DNA of 64,000 bases from Cyathus striatus. Lineage: Eukaryota; Basidiomycota; Agaricomycetes; Agaricales; Nidulariaceae. Shown piece after piece: positions 46,428 through 58,209 of this stretch (positions within the stretch are counted from its first letter, which is position 1; the number at the start of each line of letters is the position of its first letter). The position numbers and the translations under genes are program-made. The stretch covers positions 1,798,001 through 1,862,000 of the forward strand of contig JAOVFP010000008.1 of assembly GCA_025738555.1 (NCBI GenBank), written 5' to 3'. The notes under the pieces were generated by a model. It saw only the letters and a program-made list of their open reading frames with translations. It searched no databases and was not told the origin of the DNA.

Positions 46428-46549
46428 TGGGGAGTTGGAAATGAAATACTACATTCTGATTTACTTATGTATCTTACAGCAACGTGTACACTATATAAAA
46501 CATGAATTTTGCATGTTGAAGGGTACTGGGCTTGCAGAATTATCAGCGT

Positions 46550-46791
46550 GTGGTGTACACACTGCATTGCACTGCACCAAGTGTAAGCAGCAAGTGAAGC
46601 AGAAGGCAATCGAGTGCCCATGGGAAACGGAATCACGTGACCGACCTTACAAGTTTTGCCAGTCGCTCATAGCACGTTCAAGTTCAACTTCTTCAGATAT
46701 AATGGCATTAGCTGACTTGAATGCGCAGAGAGTGACTGGTTTGGAGTCTGGCATGGTGGTTGATGAACCATCAGAAGTGTCCATCACATAA
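46550..46791 (+). pseudogene. Truncated paralogue of the 43.6-kb gene, head-to-head
   Basis: Reads CTKCKQQVKQKAIECPWETE, SRDRPYKFCQSL, TSSDIMALADLNAQRVTGLE, then diverges and stops at 46791. About 190 bp are an inverted copy of 43420-43610, with CpGs retained in both copies (CAATCGAG, ACGTGACCGACC, AGTCGCTCATAG). The DUF6589 gene lies between the two arms. Confidence 0.6.
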
Positions 46792-46799
46792 CCCATTGA

Positions 46800-48153
46800 A
46801 ATCATAACTGGATTATGACAAAAAATGATGAAATCATAGGTACGATAACAGGCATGACGAAATGCAATGGCAAAAGGCAAAGCAACAGATGTATGCACTC
46901 TTACGAGGTGAGAAAGTGTGGATATGCTTTGGCAAAGTTTACTTACACTATGTAATGACTCCTTCATAGATGCACTACAGGTCTGAGGAAAACTCTCCAA
47001 GTATGGTGATGGACTGGATGAGGGGAACAGAGAAAGGATGAGATCAATTGTGATGGGTTGGAAGCGACTTTCATGTCATTATTGGCTTTTCATGTTGCAT
47101 TAGCATTACTATTACTATTAATATGAGGAAAAAAGATATTATCTGACCTTGGACTTTGTTTGTCACAAGAGAAGTGGAAGGTGGTTAGTACTCAGTAAGT
47201 AAACTGAATAAGAGAAAGTCAATATTGACAAGTGATCGATTGACCAACCAATCATGGAGTGTAAACAGGCTTTGACCAATCATATTGCCAGAATGTGAGA
47301 TCCTGACCGTGATCCACAAATTGATTTTTATGGTAATCCAGAGGTCCCCAATACCCAACTACCTTAAAAGGTAGTGGGAATCTAGCTCTACATGCATCAA
47401 CATGCCACCCTCATTTACTCTTCCCCTCTCACTTGTCCCCTTCTGCATATTCCTGCCAACACTAATGTCTCTATCCCTTTTTGAATGCCATAATTACACA
47501 TCAAGAATTCAAGACCATTGGTACTGCATGCTACCAAGAGCTACTGAATACCACAATTCACCTTACCAGTAGCCATATCATCACTCAACTATCTCTTTCT
47601 AAGTTTCATTCTACAAATTTTCTCTTTAATTCATCACTACTCTTACTGTTTCATACCATACCATTTATCCTACACCAATCTTCAATTGCAGAACAATTAT
47701 TCTCCATTTTATCTACCTTTTCTTCATTAAGTAAAGTCTCCATTCTACTTTCTATATAAACCATATATCTACTTCCACCCAACTTAGTTAATTTATCCCC
47801 TCTCCAAGTTGTGCTTTGAGTCTTATTCTGTGTCTCAAGGTTGTCTCAATCATCTTCATCTATTATTTCTTTGTTTAGGCCTCAAGGTACTCCTTACCCT
47901 CACATGTATCATTTTACTTTATTAACTACATTATTCTATAATGTCACTTGTCACTTGTTCTTGAGTTAATTCCTTCACAATTAAACATTATGTTTCTCAG
48001 TAAAAATCAATTGTAACAAAATAGTACATAACAGGTAGATAAATTGAAAAGTAATCTACAAGTAGCATAACTGGAAACCTTACTATTACTGGAAATTGTC
48101 TGAGGATTGGAAGTAAGAATATATTGGAACTAATAGCACAGAGATGTGGAACC
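46800..48153. other. CpG-poor spacer with repeat D copy 2, no other gene
   Basis: Apart from repeat family D at 47232-47380, the stretch shows no coding frame that I recognise. It includes pyrimidine-rich text at 47400-47760 whose ORF (47481-47759) looks random. Confidence 0.4.
47232..47380 (+). repeat. Interspersed repeat family D, copy 2
   Basis: Shares ACCAATCATATTGCCAGAA, GTGAGATCCTGACCGTGATC and CACAAATTG, and ends with CCCAACTACCTTAAAAGGTA then GTGGGAA at 47354-47380, as in copy 1. Similarity stops immediately after the palindrome. Confidence 0.75.
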
Positions 48154-51100
48154 TTAGCTGAAGATTGGGGTATTCTTTAACTTTAAAACATTTGCTAAAA
48201 AGTTCCGAAATTTAGTCTTCTCCTTGGTCACTATAACAGATTCCCATTTATCAGAACATAGAGAAATTATTACTACTCTCCCTGAATTTGTCCCAATAGC
48301 AACTGTGATATTGTTCAATACTGATGCATATGAATCTGTAGGTCTAAAAGAAGTAGGAAGCCAGAATAATCTCATTCCAGTCTTTACAACCCAGTTATTT
48401 ACAACCAGATTCAAGCTAGTGTCAAATAATTCATAAATGGGATCCAGCTCAGTGAAAGTTGAGATAGAAAAAACTTTATTGTTATTGACAACAATACAGT
48501 TTTGTTCAATATTAAACCTGACTAGGTTTACAGCATTATCTAGACACCAGACATGTACACAATTACCATTTTGAACACTCCACAGTCTGACCATTGTATC
48601 CTTTGATCCAGAAAAAACAGTTGTCCCATCCTGTGAGATAGCAACTGACTGAACTGTGTCTAAATGGCCTACTAGCTTGGTAAGAAGTTTTCCACTATGT
48701 AAATTCCACACTCTGACCATAGTGTCTGCTGAGCCAGAAACAATAGTTGTTCCATCCTGTGAGATAGCAACTGACTGAACTGTGTTTAAATGGCCTACTA
48801 GCTTGGTAAGAAGTTTTCCACTATGTGAATTCCACACTCTGACTGTAGTGTCTGCTGAGCCAGAAACAATAGTTGTTCCATCTTGTGAGATGGCAACTGA
48901 CTGAACTGTGTCTAAATGGCCTACTAGCTTGGTAAGAAGTTTTCCACTATGTGAATTCCACACTCTGACTGTGTTGTCATCTGAGCCAGAAAAAATGGTC
49001 ATCCCATCATGTGAGATGGCAACTGACCTGACTGAGTCTAAATGGCCTTTTAGCTTATTGGGAGGTTTTCCACTGTGTGAATTCCACACTCTGACTGTCT
49101 TGTCATCTGAGCCAGTAACAATAGTTGTCCCATTCTGTGAGATGGCAACTGACCTGACTGAGTGTGAATGGCCTTTTAGCTTACTGACAAGTTTTCCACT
49201 ATGTGAATTCCACACTCTGACTGTCTTGTCACCTGAGCCAGAAACAATAGTTGTCCCATCCTGTGAGATGGCAACTGAGCTGACCCAGTGTGAATGGCCT
49301 TTTAGCTTACTGACAAGTTTTCCACTATGTGAATTCCACACTCTGACTGTCTTGTCATCTGAGCCGGTAACAATAGTTGTCCCATCATGTGAGATGGCAA
49401 CTGAGCTGACCACACCTGAATGGCCTACTAGCTCATTGAGAAGTTTTCCACTATGTGAATTCCACACTCTGGCTGTCTTGTCATCTGAGCCAGTAACAAT
49501 AGTTGTCCCATTCTGTGAGATGGCAACTGACCTGACTGAGTGTGAATGGCCTTTTAGCTTACTGACAAGTTTTCCACTATGTGAATTCCACACTCTGACT
49601 GTCTTGTCATCTGAGCCAGTAACAATAGTTGTCCCATCCTGTGAGATGCCAACTGAGCTGACCCAGTGTGAATGGCCTTTTAGCTCACTGACAAGTTTTC
49701 CATTATGTGAATTCCACACTCTGACTGTCTTGTCATATGAGCCAGAAATGATAGTTGTCCCATCATGTGAGATGGCAACTGAGCTGACCACACCTGAATG
49801 GCCTATTAGCTCATTGAGAAGTTTTCCACTATGTGAATTCCATACTCTGACTGTCTTGTCACTTGAGCCAGTAACAATAGTTGTCCCATCCTGTGAGATG
49901 TCAACTGAGATGACTGAGTCTGAATGGCCTTTTAATTCATTGAGAAGTTTTCCACTATGTAAATTCCACACTCTGACTGTAGTGTCTGCTGAGCCAGAGA
50001 CAATGGTTGTCCCATCCTGTGAGATGGCAACTGAGGTGACCCACTTAGAATGGCCTTCAAGGACTCTTATGCATGGATCCCAGTACTGGTTGTATCCTTG
50101 AATAACTTTTACTATCTTTAATTGATCTTGATACATTTTATACAACAAAGTTTCTTGTGGAGTGAACAGTAGTGCAGACTGGTAAATTTGCAATGCATGA
50201 TCCTTAATTATGTCATAGTTATACAGAATAAAGCTCTCAGTATCATTCAATAACTCCACACATTTGGAATTAAACTAAATTAAGTAATTAGCAAAAATAA
50301 ATCTCAATGTAAAATTACACTCACTGGCAGATTTTTTATAAGTCTCACACCCTCTAATGCTCTTTGTAATTGACCATATAGTGATATGACTTCAAGCCAC
50401 TGCAATGTGTACTTTAATATAAAAGTGGTTGCCAGTTGATTCAGATTTTCATCTATTAATCCTTCTTGAATATGGAAAATCCAATATGTAGCTGCATAAC
50501 CAACTCCATCTGTCATTGTATCAGGAATAGATATATCTTTATTTGCAGTGGACATATCTTCAACATTGCAAATATTTACTTTGAGATTGCTCATAAGTGT
50601 ATGCAAACAATATGTTGCAATATGTGTGTGATGCTGTTTTGTGTCAATGTAAAATCTTGTATCTGAACATCTTTCTGAATTGGTAAGAAAATCATGAAAT
50701 GATAAATGAAAGGCATGGATTGGAAGATTTGAATTAGATGGTGGCACAAGTAGTACTCCCTTCAGATGGTAAAGGATTTCATAGATATCATTTTCATCAT
50801 GATTCAACCTTAGAATTTGCAATATTCCTTGAATAGTCAAGTTGCTAAAACCTAAAATAATAATAGCCACAATAGCTTGAAATACATCTTCTTTCCAGTG
50901 TGATGATTGTGAAGCTAATAAAAGTATTTTCATATACATATTATCAAGTGATCCATATGCATTCATATTGTTAGCTTTAATATATTGATTATCAAGAATC
51001 AATCTTAATTTGGCCTGTGCACCAATTCTAGGACCATTATGAATAAATTTCATAGCTGTAGTTGCTGCAATGAATAAGCCAGAACAGATTTCTATTAGTT

Positions 51101-52221
51101 CACTCATTTCATTTGGCTTTGGCCATGGTTTCTCAATGAGCATTTCATCAATCTTATGTTCTATGTACAACCTGATATCACTATTGACCTTTTCAATTTC
51201 AATATTATGCAAAACAAATGGATTTGTCAAGGATTCTACTGTTTTAGTTTGAAAGATGTCTTCAAGAGATACCTCAGGTCGACTGGTAACAAAGAATTTA
51301 ATTGGAAAGGTGCACTTGCTGAGGTTGTCAGCCAACACTTTGATAATATGTGCTTGCATGTCTTGCTGACATTCATCCAGTGCATCCAGTACAATCACTA
51401 TTGTGATAATTTTTAAACTATTTTTTATATTTAGAATTGGATTCAAAATAAGCTTCTGCAGCTGAATTTCAAGAGTTGAGTGGAGAATTGAATGGTCATT
51501 TCCAACTTCTTCCAATATCTTTTGTTTCAATGGTGGAAGTTGTTTTCCCAGTTGATAAGCCAGTGTTTTAATTACATTTGTAGGTTCACTCCTAGCTAAG
51601 TGATCCCTAGAGAAGAAGAAAGAGGCTCCATTATTGTGATATTTATGGGCCACACTATGAGCTACAGTAGATTTTCCAGTTCCTGCAAGCCCAGAAAGCC
51701 AGTAGATAGATGCTTTATCAGTTGAAGCAATCCAGTTGTCAATTTGTTGCAACAGATCCACACGAGTACCAGTGGTACACCCAGTAGCTTTTTCCCTTTC
51801 CTTTGAATTATAAGCAGCACCAAAGATTGGATCCAATTTTTTTGCTAGCAAATCATCTTCCTTGAACCTGTTGTGATGAATATTTGTAATTGAAGCAGCA
51901 TTGTTAATTATTGTGTCATTAATGTGGACATTTCCAGTGTTTCCAGTGAGTACTTGAGGCCCTGTATTAACTGTATCCTTTTCCTGCTATTTGTAAGACA
52001 GAAATCTATTAAAAAATAACTTCATTTGGACGCACAATTGTAACAGGTAACATCTGTGGTACACCATACAACATAGTGCTTGACACTTCATTCTCTGTTT
52101 GAAGGTAATGATCTTCGCCTTGTACATGACCATGGAAAGGCGGAGCCTTATTCCTTTTAGTATTGAGCGAACGAGAGGTCCCGGCCTTTCGGTTTGTGAC
52201 TTTCTGGAATGGTTGAGACAT
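48154..52221 (-). CDS. NACHT-WD40 protein (NLR-like), about 1320 aa
   Basis: Basidiomycete NACHT-WD40 proteins are STAND NTPases resembling innate-immunity and vegetative-incompatibility receptors. Exon 1 starts MSQPFQKVTNRKAG (52221); exon 2 is 51986-50325; a 50-nt intron (50275-50324) leads to exon 3 (50274-48154). The first intron is 34 or, more likely, 58 nt (donor at about 52044). NACHT features: CTTGTRVDLLQQIDNWIAS, P-loop GLAGTGKS, FFFSRD, Walker B IVLDALDECQ and sensor FVTSRPEV. A helical linker (FNSKCVELLNDTESFILYNY) precedes 12 WD repeats of 42 aa (about 50073-48550), then an Ile/Val-rich C-terminus. The frame is uninterrupted although CpG-poor, so it is probably functional. The large plus-strand ORF across the WD repeats is a shadow. 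Confidence 0.88.
48550..50073 (-). repeat. Twelve 126-bp WD40-encoding tandem repeats
   Basis: Unit consensus is LKGHSxxVxSVAISQDGTTI followed by VSGSxDxTVRVWNSHSGKL. Units 3-5 and 6-8 carry the same series of variable residues after GHS (GVV, HWV, HSV), so a 378-bp block was duplicated. Units 10-12 share GHL[DN]TVQS. Within-array identity is very high at both protein and DNA level. Confidence 0.9.
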
Positions 52222-52300
52222 TACTGTTTGTTTGTGCGTGTTGTGTTCCTTGAAATGTATATGAATGGAGGGGAGGATTCTACCATCTAACGACCCATAT
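52085..52300 (-). promoter_or_regulatory. CpG-retaining 5' end of the NACHT-WD40 gene
   Basis: CpGs are frequent here (CTTCGCC, AGGCGGAGCC, GAGCGAACGAGAGG, CCCGGCC, TTTCGG) and rare in the rest of the gene. It spans the first exon and the immediate 5' flank. This looks like an unmethylated promoter/first exon of a body-methylated gene; inferred from composition. Confidence 0.5.
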
Positions 52301-53189
52301 ATATATCACTTGTGGTCTCATCAAACATGCTGTGCGTGCATGTCAATCCAGGGGTGGATGAATTGCATTTGCTTTGATGAACAGTTGTACTGAAGTAGAG
52401 ACACATATACTTACCTCGCAACTGATTAACAATAGCATGTCATTTCCAAGACGGCTTACTGCAGTGCACAAGCAGTGCAGGTCTTTTAGTCTACTTCCTG
52501 TATCCTGATGCTATTGTTCTGATGGCCTAGTGAGGCTCTGCAGCAATTCTGCTAAAATAAATGAATTCCCACTGAATTCGACGGATGTGGAATTTCGGTG
52601 TTTCCCATGCGCGTGACGTTTGGGTTCCCCCTCAAGTCCCTTCGCACTACTGCACCCTTTACTTGAACAAATATACGTTTCATCACGCGTCACAGCTCCC
52701 CATGAACAGAGCTACAAGGAGATATTTAAAATCATAAATAAAATCGTCGCTTTTTTGTGAAAATTTAGCTGAAAATTGTTTAGTGATGAACAGATCCTCA
52801 AATTGTCACGCATCACACTGACCCTTGAACAGAGGGTCCAACTTTTCATCGTCACAGCATAATTCGATGAACAGTTGGTCGAAAGGTATCATGTACCCTC
52901 ACCGTGGCACCTCTTGCGCTGGTAGCTCAGGCTTCCCACTGCCCTAATCAGCCCTACTCATAACTGCAAGTACTCCCCGCCAACTCACCACAGCATATGC
53001 CTGCCAGTAGTCGAACGATCTACCTGTACATGGACACGCAACTGCAGTTTCTGTCGAGCTAACCGGGTTGGGTGTACTCAAAACCCTCAACTACCTCAAG
53101 ATCATTGGTTACTCTACACATGTGCATGGTCTACCAACCCCCCCACCCCCGAACTCTTTCCAGGCCGATGATCTCTTTCCTCTCCCTCC
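52301..53189. other. Intergenic, CpG content rising to the right
   Basis: Transition from CpG-poor to CpG-containing DNA. No gene recognised. Likely contains the 5' flank and perhaps a first exon of the acidic protein that follows. Confidence 0.4.
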
Positions 53190-53970
53190 CTTTCCTAGTC
53201 TCCCTCCCTAACCATTTTCTCACCCTCCTCTTCGCTCACTCTAACACAATCGCGAAATCACCCAAATCCAAACTCCCCAAAGACGACCCAGCGAATGACT
53301 CGAACTCGGACGAGGCACCGGGGGCCGACTCGCTCTTCACGTCCAAAAAGAGCGCGCGGCTGCACGAGGAAGCGGTAAAAAAGGCGCAGAAGGCGAAGGA
53401 GGTGAATAGGGAGAGTGTTCGTAAGTTGAAGGAGCGGAAGGAGAGGAGTAGGGGTGGGAGGCTGTGAAGGCGAAGGATAAAGGGAAGAAAGTAGAATCCG
53501 AAGATGAACTCATGGCGCGCATGGAACGCGCGATGAAAGAGGCCAACGAGGAGCAGAGCTCGTCTGAATTTGTCGACGCCGAAAGGTTCACTTTTGCTGA
53601 TTTGGACGAGGACGATTTCGATATGGACTCCGACAAGGATAGATTTGGCTCGGTTGACGAAGACGATAGTGGGATGGAGTACTCTGATGTTGACTCCATC
53701 TTCGCAGACGACGACTTGGACGACGATGATGAAGAAGAAGAATCCACTGTGTTCGGTATGGATCCCGACGACGATACGGAAGCTCCCCCTCCGCCGCCCA
53801 CTGCGACGAAGCGCATGATAAACCCGATCCACCCGCCTGATGACTTGTTCACTGCTGCGTTTGCTCCCAAGGCTAAGGCTGTTGTTGCTGGAGATGGTGA
53901 GGGTGAGGCGAAGGGGAAGAGGAGGAAGAAGAGTAAGACTGGTGCGAGTGCTAAGGATGTTGTTCTTGGG
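53190..53970 (+). pseudogene. Acidic, Lys-rich probable nuclear protein, frame broken
   Basis: The first segment (to 53467) reads SPKSKLPKDDPANDSNSDEA, SLFTSKKSARLHEEAVKKAQ, then a Lys/Glu coiled coil, and stops. A second frame from about 53464 continues AVKAKDKGKKVESEDELMAR, a long Asp/Glu-rich stretch (DLDEDDFDMDSDKDRF), then INPIHPPDDLFTAAFAPKAK and a basic patch KGKRRKKSKTG before a GTATGT donor. The two frames adjoin without room for an intron, so a frameshift (or sequencing error) is likely. The layout resembles nucleolar ribosome-biogenesis factors (possibly Bud21/Utp16-like), but I cannot confirm this. Confidence 0.4.
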
Positions 53971-56050
53971 TATGTGTCTTTTTCCTTGCTATTCTTCGCT
54001 CTTCCCCTCCCTCGTCCCCTGACATCCTCTTTCCCTCTCCCTCCCTCCTACCTCGTCTTCCCCTTCCTCTCCCCGCCCTTCTAACCCCCATTCGTCCAAC
54101 ACTCCTCCCCTTCCCTCGCTTCCATCTCCTCGTCGCCCTCTCACTCTCCCGCCTTTTCGCCACCCCAACCCAGTGCGTTGCGTGCAGAAGGAGGGAAAGG
54201 AGAAGACGTCGTGTATGCTCGATGAATGCCTCTTGCTTCGTATTCGACATGAACGACGGGACGAAAGTACGACTGCGAGTTTGTTCAGGGCTTCAGGTAT
54301 TGTCACCGTACATGTAAAGAAGATGTACCATATCAACCTCTGATTCATTCCTCCAATCCAGCATGTTTTCGAGGTACGTCGTGATACCTTTAAGCGAGAA
54401 GTCTGGGGCGGTACGTGATGCTTCCGAGCCTGACTCCTTAGAGCACAAGCTGCCCCCTTATTCGTCCTCGCAATCTTCGTCGACATCGCCCTGCCCCATT
54501 CCCTGCATTTCCCTGACTCACATGCACCCATTCTCCTCACCTACGCCGTTCCGACCTTAAGCCTTCCAGGGCTTCACATATCGACCACAAACTCGAGTAC
54601 TCGTACGCAGCTCTCGTAGTCGGACTAACACCACCCTTGCACCCCGCTGGCCAACTAAGAAAGCTATCCGAGTTCTCAGGTCAACGTTGTTCTGGGATCT
54701 GTTTGTGCGACTCAGATAGCCCTGTGAGGGTGGAGACAATGCTGGGACTAGGGATGTTGGAGATGTACAGCGTGTCGTAGAAGGCGTGGGCGACGGAGGG
54801 AGGGTGTGTATTGGTAGTGATGTGGCAGTAATTCGTATTTCTAGCGAGTACCGCGATTTTGCATAAAGGTGAATATTGAAGCCGGAGGTTATCAACGAGA
54901 GAAGGAGAGCGGTAGCGGAAGGGAAATTGCCCAGCGCTAGTGCTCGTCCGCGATGAGTTGTGCGAAGTGGGTAGGATATGGTACTACGATGGGTACGGGG
55001 CTCAGCATGCACAAATGGACGAGCGTATTACTATCGCAAGGTCAGTACTTCCAACATTACCAAGTACTGAAATGAAACGTACCAGACCGCTTCGCCTTTC
55101 ACTATGTCCACCACATAAACTATTTGCACTACGAAGAGGTGCTTACAACGCACATCCCCTTGACGGAAGTGCAAGTTGCACGTAAGATAGTGCGTTTCCT
55201 AACCTGCCATATGTTGATACGACCGTCGTTCACATATCCTCTAGTCCTAGTCAACATACACCCTCAAACGCAACAGATGAAACGGCACGTACCACGATAC
55301 CTGAAAACCTTCACTCCTCCCCTACGCACCTGCCAAAAACGCCCTCAGCAAGCGCATCGTTCGACAGGTCCTGGTATTTGGTAGCAGGCTACTCTTGTTA
55401 GCGTAAATGAGTGTGTCCCACGCTTCGGAGTGAGAGGTGTGACAGATCGGGGCGTGCTGAGAGCATTTGATAGAAAGTCGTCCTAGAGCGGGTTGAATTG
55501 AGTTGAGTTTGGAGCTAGTCGCGACAGAGACCCGGAGTCGTTGTTGACGAAGGTATGTATATGAACCACCGTAGCGGATGGTGTAGTTTGTAGTCGAAGA
55601 AGCAAGTAGAATCAGCGTGCGATTCATCGACAGCGCTGATGCAAAATTCCCAGGACCGCGGGGATGAGCGGCGATTACAAGCTATTACAAACATGTTCAA
55701 ACTCCGCATTCGCCTCACAAGTTCATCGATCGTCCACGAATAGCCCTGCCATCGATCGACTAACTTCAACTTACACAAGGAAAGCGCCCAACCAGCATAT
55801 TTATCAAGTGGATCGAACCGTGACCTGAAGTCCTGGAGTACCGTAGATAGTATATTAGAAGTGAACTCCACCCGCCAGTGTAATCCACCCCACAATCACA
55901 ATCTCCATACCCACGCGATAACTACATCTACCGTAATCTTACACTACCCTACACCTGCTCTAAGTTATCCATAACCTTCATATCTGAGAACTTCCCACGA
56001 AGGCGCACAGGGAACTCAGAGCCACATAAAATACACGGTTCACACGTGCA
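53971..56050. other. CpG-rich region, fragments only
   Basis: Codon-like pieces occur on the plus strand (CFVFDMNDGTKVRLRVCSG at about 54230-54290; AFQGFTYRPQTRVLV at about 54560; ALSKRIVRQVLVFGSRLLL at about 55345-55395), but they do not join into one gene or match a family I know. ORFs on the minus strand at 54557-55012 and 55515-55895 are also unsupported. Possibly one or more decayed CpG-rich genes. Confidence 0.35.
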
Positions 56051-56165
56051 CCTGTCACTTGAACCAACAAGCGCGCCCTGTCATATTTAGCACCTGGATA
56101 TTGATAAGTACGCAACGTTCCTCTCCCTCTCATCCCCTCCTCCCTTCCCTCCTCCCCTCCAACCG

Positions 56166-58209
56166 ATGCCTCCCAATATCAAGGTTCAACAGGGCGCATC
56201 CTAGTAACAGGCGCAAACGGGTACATAGGAACCTGGCTTCTAACGCAGAACTACACTCCGAGGCGTAGTGCGCACTCCTGACAAAGCGAAGAGTTTGGAG
56301 AGATACTTTAGGAGGTATGGAGGGAAGTTTGAGTGTGTTGTTGTTGATGATATCATTAAGGTGCGTTATTCTCACTTTATATGAGTGGAGCGTTTAATGA
56401 AGTTCTGAAAGATGTGGATGCGGTACAGCATGTTGCCTCGCCTATTGCGCCTGATAGTGATGATCCTGATGGTTCGTATTATCTTCTACTCCCCAGTGTT
56501 CCTGTGACTTCAACTGACGTACTCGATTATAGCGTACATTCAACCAGCAATAGGCGGAACCCTAGGTCTGCTGCAAAGTGCCCTCCAATTCGGGTTCGTT
56601 TCTCGCCCATCCCTCCCTTCTCCATTTCCACATCACTAACGAACACACTGGCAGCCCTTCAATAAAACGAATCATTCAAACATCATCCACCGCCGCCCTT
56701 GTCCGACCCGTATCGCAGCTCACAGTCCTCTCGGAAGAGGACTGGAACGAGACTGCTATTAAAGAAGTTGAAAGGTTGGGAGCGAAGGCGGGGGGTGGCA
56801 CGAAGTATGTTGCTTCTAAGACTTTGGCTGAGCGTGGTACATATTTCTTTCTTTCTTTTTGTTGGGAGGGGCGTTGATGAAGTGGTACCGATAGCCGCTT
56901 GGAACTTTTACGGAGGAGTGAAAGATAAAGTAGGATGGGACTTTGTATCTACAGTGTTGGTCCGCTCCTTGGTACACCTGATTGAAATTGGCATGTATAG
57001 CTTCACCTAAAGTGTTTCTGTTAAATCTAAGTACATATTCATGATAAAAAGTATATTAAGAGTAATTATACCAGGTTTTGTGGTGGTTCTATAAGTAGCT
57101 ATGTAAATATGACATAGATTAAAGGAGGGGATGGTTTTCAGGCAAAATTCACTCCTTGAAACAGTTCAGTCACAGGTGTTGCTTGCCCGTCAGAGATGAT
57201 TTGGCAGAGACAGTGTGACAGGGATCAACAAGATATGATGGAAGGCCTGTCACACAGACACACATTCTTGTGCACATTTTGTTGTTAGATTTTTTTATAC
57301 CACAATGTACTGCTCAATGAGCATAAAATTTCATACACATATTCCACCTTTGGGTGCCATTATGCTAATATTTATTTGGAGATGAAAACTTAATGTAGTA
57401 ACAAACTAATTGGCAGCAACAATTGTCTCAAATTAGACATAGCTGCTGATTCTGCATCATTTGTTCAACATCTCAACATCCCTTTCATAGAAATATTTCA
57501 AATTTATTATCTGAGGAGTTCATGCATATTAAAGCACATATGCAAAATATGGTGATGATTGAACAACTGGGGGAGGCAGGAGGACAAAGTGTTCCAAGGA
57601 GTGATACTGTTTCAAGGAGCAGACCAACACTGTATTATTCCATGTACAGTGTACAATGTGTGTCTTCCCCTCCCTTTTCTTCCTCCCTTCCCCCTAACCC
57701 CCTCCAAAATACAGCCAATGCTCCTAGACCCAGCTACACCATCCCACCTCAATGCTTCCCTATCATGGTTCTACAATGCTGTAGTGGACAGCTCCAAACC
57801 TAAAAAAGAATCAGAATTAAAGGATGCAAGTTCATGGGTTGACATGTGGGATGTGGTGGATGTGCATGTATTGGGGATGCAGAAGGCTGATGCGGGGGGT
57901 GAGAGGATTGTCATTTGTGCAGGGAGTAATAGTTGGCAGGAGTGGAGTATGTTCTATCTTCCTTTTTATATATTTACAAAACTTGGTTTGGCTCAAGCTA
58001 ATGTGAATGTACTAGTTGACATAGCAAATGCCCTCAACCCCTCCCTGCCCCTCTCTGATCCCCTACCCAAAGGCTTCCCAGGACTGGAGAAGAGACAGCT
58101 TATCAAGTTCGATACGAGCAAGTCTGAGAGGATTTTGGGGATGAAGTATAGGAGTATGGAGGAGACTGCAAGGGATGTGTTGTTTGATTTCATTAGTCAA
58201 GGTTGGTAG
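56166..58209 (+). pseudogene. SDR/epimerase duplicate (copy B), inactivated
   Basis: Paralogue of 20223-21624, duplicated together with about 150 bp upstream and 50 bp downstream. It has an early frameshift (a stop soon after the start codon), an in-frame 12-base loss and a 2-base loss in the Rossmann exon, loss of most of intron 1, and a 681-bp MITE in exon 5 (inside WDFVS). The exon sequence left of the MITE keeps its CpGs; the part to the right has lost most. Remaining blocks such as TSSTAALVRPVSQLTVLSEE and SERILGMKYRSMEET confirm identity. No function expected. Confidence 0.9.
56952..57632. mobile_element. 681-bp MITE (Tc1/mariner-type, TA TSD) in SDR copy B
   Basis: Inverted ends CAGTGTTGGTCCGCTCCTTG (left) and CAAGGAGCAGACCAACACTG (right), flanked by TA (56950-56951 and 57633-57634). 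Copy A lacks the insert and has a single TA at the site. No transposase frame is present. The interior is AT-rich and CpG-poor. Confidence 0.92.

Noticed and set aside
48908..50101. 397-codon plus-strand ORF
   Set aside because: It is the antisense of the WD40 repeats; the 126-bp period keeps the opposite frame open. The minus frame has family motifs, this one has none.
52919..52990. Possible tRNA gene (GGTAGCTCAGG)
   Set aside because: The short D-arm-like text lacks a matching B box and cloverleaf pairing.
53236..53832. Minus ORFs of 198 and 177 codons
   Set aside because: Antisense of the Asp/Glu-rich protein; poly-Ser/Phe/Val composition is the mirror of acidic codons.
54557..55012. 151-codon minus-strand ORF
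   Set aside because: Ser/Thr/Arg-rich with no motif or intron support; codon-like text on the other strand is equally plausible. Left unassigned.
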